Origin: JAJYVH01 sp964548595
GTDB lineage: Archaea; Micrarchaeota; Micrarchaeia; Micrarchaeales; CABMGC01
Assembly: GCA_964548595.1 (NCBI GenBank)
Contig: CAZJQO010000003.1
Span: forward strand, 1-35,521
Length of the DNA stretch: 35,521 nucleotides
Direction of reading: 5' to 3'
Shown here piece by piece: positions 30,539-35,521 of the stretch (positions are counted from its first letter, which is position 1; each line of letters starts with the position of its first letter). The notes beneath the pieces are model-generated. The model did not search any database and was not told where the DNA came from. It saw only the letters and a program-made list of their open reading frames with translations. Made by a program: the position numbers and the translations under genes.

Positions 30539-33463
30539 CTACCTGCACGTGCCTGATGCGCTGAACCAGCCGCAGTTGCTTGCCGTCTGGCAGGCGTTGC
30601 CCCCGGAGTCGATGTTGCTGCTGGTGCTGTTCAGGGAGGTGCCAACGCAGTATACGCTGGCCCTGCTCGAATCCGAGAATATGTCGCTCTGCATGGTGCT
30701 GCTTGTGGTGTTGCTCAGATATGCGCCGTAGGCGCTCTTCTGAACGGTGTTGTTGGTTACGGTAGCGGCAGAGACGTCGGAGAAGACGAGCGAGTCTGCG
30801 TTGCTGTAGAGCCTGTTGTTGTAAACATCAGCCTCAGTGGTGTTGCTCACTTCTATGCCGTTTGTGCCGTTCTGTATCGTGTTACGATAAATGCTGGAGA
30901 ACCTGCCGCTGAGCCTTATTGCGTTGCCTGCATACACTATGGTGTTGTTGTATACGCTGGCGTCCTGCCCGTTGCCCTCTATGCCTGTGGTGAAGTTGAC
31001 GAGCAGGCAGTTGTAGATGCGCACGCCTGCCGCATCAACTATGTTTGCAAACGTGCCTCCTTTTTCCGCATACACTGTATGGCCCGCGCAGTCTATGCTC
31101 GTTCCGTTGGCAGAGCCCACGCTGTTTACATACACGCCGAAGCATGTGTCTCCGTTGGTGAAGAACATATCGCGGCTTAACACTATGCTGCTCGGGGAGA
31201 AGACAGAGGTGCACGATGTACCCTGCACCACAGGGCTTGTCTCCACCAGCCAGGTGCAGTCGCTCTTGGTTATGCCCGAGTCGACACTTATCGGATTGGA
31301 GTAGATGCCTGTGGACGAGCCACTGCAGACGTAATCGCCGGCCTTGTTCGAGTCGGCCGTGTTGTTGTAGACTGTGTTGTTGCGCGAGTTGTCGAAGAGG
31401 AAGCCGTAGCCCGGATTGCTAGTCGCGCTGTCGAAGCCTATGTTGTTTAGCGTGGCGTTTATGAAGGCGAAGCCGTATGCGCTGCTCGAGCCTGTGCCTG
31501 CGCTGCTGTGCGTGATGCTGCTTGAGGCGAGCCTTGTGAAGTTGAAGCCGTAGGAAGTAGCACCCGATACGTTCAGTGACGAGAAGAGGCTGTCTGAAAT
31601 GTTGTAGAAGGAGAAGCCGGCCGAGACGCCGCTGAAAGCATCTGACCTGAGGCTCAGGCCCGATGCGTTGCTCGCCTTTATGCCAATTGCAAAATTGCTT
31701 GCCGTGCAGTTTGATATGCTGACGTTGCTCTCCCTGCCAACTATGAATGCGCTCCCGGAGCCAGCTCCGCGTATGCTATGGCCGTTGCAGCTCAGCACCA
31801 CGTTGCTAGTGTCTATCGACATGCACGTGCCGCCCTGCGCCAGCAGGTCCTGGCTGAGCTCGTAGCTGCCCGGCCTGGTTATGGTGCCGCACGAGCTGAG
31901 AGGATACACGGAAAGGCTTGGCAGGACCGTCTGCCTGCACGATGAAGAGGCCCAGCTGCACGTGGTTACGCCGCACGAGAAGTCCTGCGCCAGGTCTGTT
32001 GTGGAATTGTACGTCGCCGGGGTGCAGTAAAGGTCGGATTTGGTGTTGTTTGCAGCTGCACCCCTGTTGAATACTGCGCCGTAGCCCGAGTTCAGGTAAA
32101 CGCCATAGCTGTTGTTGTGCGCGCTTATGCCATAGAAGAGCGTGCCAGGAGAAGAGTTCACGTAAAGACCGTAGTCATTGCCAAGCATCATGTCATTGGA
32201 AACGCTGCCTGCGCTGGTTCCGTTCAGGAAGAGGCCATAGGCATCGTTGGAGAACAGGGAGTTGCTTACTTGCGGAGACGGCGACGCTGACAGGTACACG
32301 CCGTAGGTGTCGTTGCTCAGCACGCAGTCGGAGATGCTGGCACCGGGAACCGGGCCGACAGATATGCCGTAGCTCGAGCCATAGATCTGCTTGCCCGAAC
32401 ACGAGAAGCTCACGTTAGCCGCCAGTATGCGTATGCACGGAACGCCGTTGGAGAGCGCCTGATTGCCGGAATATGCGGATGTGCTTATGTCGCTCGAGAG
32501 CACGTAGTTGCCGGCGGCGTAGATGGTGCCGCACGAGCTGACCGGGCCCGGAGAGAGGCTGACGCTCGAGAAGTTGAACGGCGCGTTTGCTTTGCACGAG
32601 GCAAAGCCGCAGTAATCGTTGACGGAGCATGTCGAGCCCGTGAATGTTCCTGCGCCCGTTGGCGCGGAAGAGGCGTTGCATAAAAGATCTACCGGATTGC
32701 TGGAGAAGACGTCGTTGGAGAAACCGTTACCGGATGCGTCAAGCACAAGGCCGTAGTAGGCATTGCCTGACACTGTATCGTGTGAGAAGCTGTTGCCGCC
32801 CCCGCTGGCTACGTAGATGCCGCCCTGCTTGCTCTGCGACACATGCACACCTGTGTCGGCTATGCTGTTGTTGTAAGATGCACGCATGTAGAGGCCCGAA
32901 AGAGTGGAGTTGGTGAAGTTGCTGTAAGACAACGCAGAGCTGTTTGTAGAGTTCATGAACACGTCATAGGAGAAGCGCGACACGGTAACGTTGCTTACTG
33001 ACACGTTGGAAACGCCCTGCAGCAGTATCCCGTAGGAGTATGGCTGAACGTCAGAAAACGGGCCGCTGCCAGTTATGCTGTGGCCCCTGCCATTCAGGGT
33101 GACGTCGCTTGCGGCTATTGTTATGCAGGCGCCCGACACTTGCGTGTGGTTTATATTGCCGGCAAGGTAGTAGGAGCCGGGCTTGCTTATGGCGGTGCAG
33201 CCGCTGATCTGGGAAACTGTCGCCTGCTGCACGCTTGTGGTGGATGTGGTTGCGGGAACGCCGGTGCTGCTTGTTAGTGCGAGCAGCACAACCGCTATGA
33301 CCACGATGGCGACCGCCGCAACCGCTACGTTCCTGCGCGATATGCCACCCAGGCCAATTTTGCTTTGCGGCAAAGGTGCGGCGCCAGAAGCCTGAGCCTG
33401 GGATGGCTGGTTCTGCACAAAATCAGCTTGTGGCTGCTGCGTACCGTTCCCTTGATTATCCAT
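30539..33463 (-). CDS. Surface protein with four repeated beta-helix modules
   Basis: This 974-residue protein has a short Gln/Asn-rich inside segment (1-40), one membrane anchor (about 45-63, VAVAAVAIVVIAVVLLAL) and a large outside part. The outside repeats four times with a period of about 215-225 residues, near 88, 309, 523 and 749. Each unit begins with a block such as SCGTITRPGSYELSQDL, then C-I-x-I...NVVLSCNGHSIRG, and runs through short parallel beta-helix (NosD/PbH1-like) turns with N-x-S/T sequons. The units close with a Cys-rich block (near 261-290, 480-509, 713-736 and 939-973). A type II-anchored, heavily glycosylated adhesin or sugar-binding or sugar-cleaving protein is likely; no catalytic residues can be assigned. 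Confidence 0.8.
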   Translation of the reverse strand: MDNQGNGTQQPQADFVQNQPSQAQASGAAPLPQSKIGLGGISRRNVAVAAVAIVVIAVVLLALTSSTGVPATTSTTSVQQATVSQISGCTAISKPGSYYLAGNINHTQVSGACITIAASDVTLNGRGHSITGSGPFSDVQPYSYGILLQGVSNVSVSNVTVSRFSYDVFMNSTNSSALSYSNFTNSTLSGLYMRASYNNSIADTGVHVSQSKQGGIYVASGGGNSFSHDTVSGNAYYGLVLDASGNGFSNDVFSSNPVDLLCNASSAPTGAGTFTGSTCSVNDYCGFASCKANAPFNFSSVSLSPGPVSSCGTIYAAGNYVLSSDISTSAYSGNQALSNGVPCIRILAANVSFSCSGKQIYGSSYGISVGPVPGASISDCVLSNDTYGVYLSASPSPQVSNSLFSNDAYGLFLNGTSAGSVSNDMMLGNDYGLYVNSSPGTLFYGISAHNNSYGVYLNSGYGAVFNRGAAANNTKSDLYCTPATYNSTTDLAQDFSCGVTTCSWASSSCRQTVLPSLSVYPLSSCGTITRPGSYELSQDLLAQGGTCMSIDTSNVVLSCNGHSIRGAGSGSAFIVGRESNVSISNCTASNFAIGIKASNASGLSLRSDAFSGVSAGFSFYNISDSLFSSLNVSGATSYGFNFTRLASSSITHSSAGTGSSSAYGFAFINATLNNIGFDSATSNPGYGFLFDNSRNNTVYNNTADSNKAGDYVCSGSSTGIYSNPISVDSGITKSDCTWLVETSPVVQGTSCTSVFSPSSIVLSRDMFFTNGDTCFGVYVNSVGSANGTSIDCAGHTVYAEKGGTFANIVDAAGVRIYNCLLVNFTTGIEGNGQDASVYNNTIVYAGNAIRLSGRFSSIYRNTIQNGTNGIEVSNTTEADVYNNRLYSNADSLVFSDVSAATVTNNTVQKSAYGAYLSNTTSSTMQSDIFSDSSRASVYCVGTSLNSTSSNIDSGGNACQTASNCGWFSASGTCR

Positions 33464-33483
33464 AAGGCAACCCTGTAGAATAC

Positions 33484-33493
33484 ATATTTATTC
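33484..33493 (-). promoter_or_regulatory. TATA box of the surface-protein gene
   Basis: GAATAAATAT on the minus strand lies about 26 bases before ATG 33463. The complementary ATATTTATTC is about 30 bases before the tRNA gene, so it may serve both. Confidence 0.45.
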
Positions 33494-33519
33494 TATGATA
33501 TGCTTTTAATACGTAATGC

Positions 33520-33591
33520 GCCCCAGTAACTCAATGGCAGAGTGACTGCTTCGTAAGCAGTAAGTTGGGGGTTCGAATCCCTCCTGGGGCT
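33520..33591 (+). tRNA. tRNA-Thr (anticodon CGU)
   Basis: A full cloverleaf can be drawn. The acceptor is GCCCCAG/CTGGGGC and the D stem ACTC/GAGT with loop AATGGCA. The anticodon stem is ACTGC/GCAGT with loop TTCGTAA, giving anticodon CGT at 33552-33554. The T arm is GGGGG-TTCGAAT-CCCTC with one G-T pair. The discriminator is T73, as usual for archaeal tRNA-Thr; CCA is not encoded and there is no intron. It would read ACG. The integrase gene starts 57 bases downstream. Confidence 0.95.
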
Positions 33592-33624
33592 GTTGACATT
33601 GACACACACTCCCCATCATAGTTA

Positions 33625-33635
33625 TTTATATATAT
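33625..33635 (+). promoter_or_regulatory. TATA box of the integrase gene
   Basis: TTTATATATAT is centred about 25 bases before ATG 33654 and 19 before ATG 33648, so a leaderless start at 33654 (MGEEKAIAS) is possible. Confidence 0.45.
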
Positions 33636-33647
33636 TTCTATACAAAT

Positions 33648-34841
33648 ATGCTCATGGGGGAAGAGAAAGCGATCGCTTCGACGGTATTGGACAGGATAAA
33701 CGCCAGCCGTTCGATATCAAAGGCGAACAAGAAGTACATAAACGATTTCGTCACGTACCTGCTGGCTAGGAACGCGAAGCGGCGCACCGTGGACAAATAT
33801 GTCTACCACTACGAGAAGATAATGAAGGCGATGGGCGGCGACAAGGACCTCATGAAGGCAGACAAGGAAGAAGTTGAGCGCGCCCTAGCTAAGATAAATG
33901 CTCTGAAGCTGAGCGATGAGGAGAAGCGCAAGGTAAGGGTTACGGTAAAGGTGCTGTACAAGCACTTCCTGGGCGAGGGTGACTACTATCCAAGGCAGGT
34001 CGCGTGGATACGCACCGGCGGCTCCAGGAACAGGATGCTGCCGCAAGATTTGCTGAGCGAGGCCGACGTGCTCAAGCTGATAGAATCGGGAAGGGACATA
34101 CGCGACAAGGCGCTCGTGGCCCTGCTCTTCGACACCGGCATGCGCATAGGCGAGCTCGCGGGGCTGCGGAAGAAGGACATAGACCTGGATTCAGAGCCGG
34201 CGCACGTGACGGTAAGCGGCAAGACCGGCATGAGGAAGGTGCCGATACTCTTCAGCGCGCCGTACGTGACGCAATACCTCGGAACGCTCAAGAACGCGAA
34301 GCCCGACGACTCGATCTGGCTCGCGATAGGCACATGGGGCAACACGGGCAAGCAGATAGGATCCGATGGGATAAGGCAGATGCTCAAGAGGCTCGGCAAG
34401 AAGGCGAAGATAGGCAAGAGAGTATATCCGCACCTGTTCCGCCACAGTCGGGCCACCTACTACGCCAACAGGCTGACGGAGCAGCAGCTCAAGTCGTTCT
34501 TCGGCTGGACCGGCGACAGTAGGATGGTCAGCACCTACGTGCACATGAGCGGCCGCGACATAGACGACGCGGTGCTGCAGGCGTACGGGAAGAAACCAAA
34601 GGAGGCGATGGCTCCGAAGCTCACGGAGAAGATATGCCCGAGGTGCAGGTACGCGAACGGCATCGATTTCCTGCACTGCCAGAGGTGCGGGGCGCCGCTC
34701 GACATGGGCTCTGTGCTGAAGGAGACGGAGGTCACCGGGACTCTCAAGGAGGAGATATTCGAGACGCTAAAGGATCCGAAGTTCCAGAGGGAAATACTGA
34801 AGGATGTGGAGAAGAGGATGAAGAAGAGGAAGGGGAATTGA
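33648..34841 (+). CDS. Tyrosine recombinase/integrase with C-terminal zinc ribbon
   Basis: This 397-residue site-specific recombinase has an N-terminal SAM-like core-binding domain (about 20-110), then the catalytic domain. The catalytic residues are Arg166 in FDTGMRIGELAGL, Lys192 in SGKTGMRKVPI, HxxR 262-265 in PHLFRHSRATYY, Trp287 in FFGWTGDSRM (the His/Trp position) and Tyr297 in STYVHMSGRD. All are present, so it should be active. At the C-terminus is a zinc ribbon (CPRCRYANGIDFLHCQRCG, Cys 330, 333, 344, 347) and a charged helix. It sits just after tRNA-Thr and is followed without gap by a Cas4-like nuclease. This suggests an integrated element using the tRNA as attachment site. Confidence 0.93.
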   Translation: MLMGEEKAIASTVLDRINASRSISKANKKYINDFVTYLLARNAKRRTVDKYVYHYEKIMKAMGGDKDLMKADKEEVERALAKINALKLSDEEKRKVRVTVKVLYKHFLGEGDYYPRQVAWIRTGGSRNRMLPQDLLSEADVLKLIESGRDIRDKALVALLFDTGMRIGELAGLRKKDIDLDSEPAHVTVSGKTGMRKVPILFSAPYVTQYLGTLKNAKPDDSIWLAIGTWGNTGKQIGSDGIRQMLKRLGKKAKIGKRVYPHLFRHSRATYYANRLTEQQLKSFFGWTGDSRMVSTYVHMSGRDIDDAVLQAYGKKPKEAMAPKLTEKICPRCRYANGIDFLHCQRCGAPLDMGSVLKETEVTGTLKEEIFETLKDPKFQREILKDVEKRMKKRKGN

Positions 34842-35504
34842 ATGGACGTTGGATTCCACAGGAGCCTGCTGCCGATAAGCAGCGTCAGTCTGCTTGGAAC
34901 ATGCGAAACAAGGTTCATGGAGAACGTAGAGGGCAGGCAGAAGGTAACAAAGCAGATGAAGGTAGGCAAGGTTATGCACGAGAGGCTTGCCGCGCCGCTG
35001 CCAAAGATAACGTTCGAGGAGGTAATAGACAAGATAAGGAGCGGAGGGACCGGAGGCGTCAGGGAGCTGCCGGTCACGGATGGCAAGCACAAGCTGGTGG
35101 GCAGGATAGACCAGCTCGAGCTGATGGGCATGAACGGGAATCACAGGAATGAGAGCGTGATAGTGGACGACAAGTACCCGAAGAGGCCGTATACGCAGAT
35201 GCCGCTATACCAGAAGCTGCAGCTCTCGGCCTATGCCACGGCTGTGGACAACTCCGACAAGCTCGGCGGCATATGCGAGGTGATAGGAGTAAGACTTACA
35301 TACAGAGAGGTCGGCACCCATAGAGTGCTGGGAAACTTCGGCATCGAGGGGAAGGCGCTTGACACCTGCAAGGATCATGTCGGCATCGCCGCGGACATGG
35401 CATGGAAGCTGTACAACAGGGAGAAGGAGCCGGAGCACAGGAGGTTCGACGTGGGAAGCGGGGAATGGATAGGGTGCTATTGCAGCGTCACGTCAGCTTT
35501 CTAG
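34842..35504 (+). CDS. Cas4/RecB-like PD-(D/E)XK nuclease
   Basis: This 220-residue protein has the PD-(D/E)XK order of Cas4/AddB-type nucleases: Cys21 (GTCETRF), His46 (GKVMHERLA), Asp90 in LVGRIDQLEL, Asp109-x-Lys111 in VIVDDKYPK and Gln127xxxTyr131 in QLSAYA. Cys212 and Cys214 near the end (GCYC), with Cys21, could be part of an iron-sulfur cluster like that of Cas4. The usual four-Cys pattern is not complete, so cluster binding is uncertain. The ATG follows the integrase stop directly (TGAATG). No Cas1, Cas2 or CRISPR array is in the window, so this is probably a mobile-element exonuclease rather than an adaptation gene. Confidence 0.8.
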   Translation: MDVGFHRSLLPISSVSLLGTCETRFMENVEGRQKVTKQMKVGKVMHERLAAPLPKITFEEVIDKIRSGGTGGVRELPVTDGKHKLVGRIDQLELMGMNGNHRNESVIVDDKYPKRPYTQMPLYQKLQLSAYATAVDNSDKLGGICEVIGVRLTYREVGTHRVLGNFGIEGKALDTCKDHVGIAADMAWKLYNREKEPEHRRFDVGSGEWIGCYCSVTSAF

Positions 35505-35521
35505 CGCAGAAAGGTAAAGGT

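Noticed and set aside
34842..35504. CRISPR-Cas adaptation module suggested by the Cas4-like gene
   Set aside because: No cas1, cas2 or repeat-spacer array is visible; the integrase next to it points to a mobile element.
33567..35521. Second copy of the tRNA-Thr 3' end as an attachment repeat inside the window
   Set aside because: I found no repeat of the T arm/acceptor sequence downstream; it would have to lie beyond the window.

Overview
The window is archaeal. It carries RfcS, archaeal-type TyrRS, GatD/GatE, LonB, topoisomerase VI subunit A, aIF5B, prefoldin alpha, uL15/uL30, an aCPSF2-type beta-CASP nuclease and a QxxxE class III pilin. Most genes have a TATA box about 25-30 bp before the start codon, and several look leaderless. 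Coding is compact: genes abut, or overlap by 1-4 bases. The tandem long-form NDKs, the QAALEYL pilin and the compactness suggest a small-genome DPANN-type archaeon, perhaps Micrarchaeota-like. That placement is inference, not shown directly. Most of the window is GC-rich with many AUA and AGG codons. The first ~1.3 kb is visibly more AT-rich.

Layout. 1-1300: AT-rich segment with a methyltransferase cut by the window edge and an alpha/beta hydrolase. 1378-5698: acylphosphatase, then on the minus strand uL30, uL15, a GT4 glycosyltransferase, a coiled-coil protein and a beta-CASP nuclease. 5699-6012: divergent promoter region. 6013-7860: prefoldin alpha, FtsY and a small membrane protein. 7945-8311: relic of an IS200/IS605-type element with an internally deleted tnpB. 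8374-13169: rfcS, then (minus) a small membrane protein, topA and trmI, then (plus) two paired four-helix membrane proteins. 13172-17609: tyrS (minus), lonB and top6A. 17669-20172 (minus): phospholipid-type CDP-alcohol transferase, pilin and pilus ATPase. 20242-26883: ileS, a zinc-finger protein (minus) and gatDE. 26884-30488: a frameshifted ORF and infB (minus), two tandem ndk genes, and a SufT/MIP18-like protein (minus). 30539-33463 (minus): a 974-residue surface protein with four repeated beta-helix modules. 33520-35504: tRNA-Thr(CGU), a tyrosine integrase and a Cas4/RecB-like nuclease, probably the left end of an integrated element that continues past the window.

Functionally the window is mostly translation (two synthetases, the Glu-to-Gln amidotransferase, initiation factor, two ribosomal proteins, tRNA, tRNA methylation), replication/topology (RfcS, TopA, Top6A), protein targeting and quality control (FtsY, prefoldin, LonB) and cell surface (pilin plus ATPase, GT4, beta-helix protein).

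Most notable observations: (1) ileS has both class I signature motifs altered. HxGH reads ASHH, which resembles the swapped GxHH motif of some IleRS2 enzymes, and KMSKS reads EMHRH. (2) The tRNA-Thr/integrase/Cas4-like cassette. (3) A tnpB relic keeping only its two ends. (4) Tandem NDK paralogues. (5) Paired SMR-like proteins predicted to have opposite membrane topology. (6) A CDP-alcohol transferase with an insertion inside its catalytic signature. I saw no CRISPR array and no rRNA gene.
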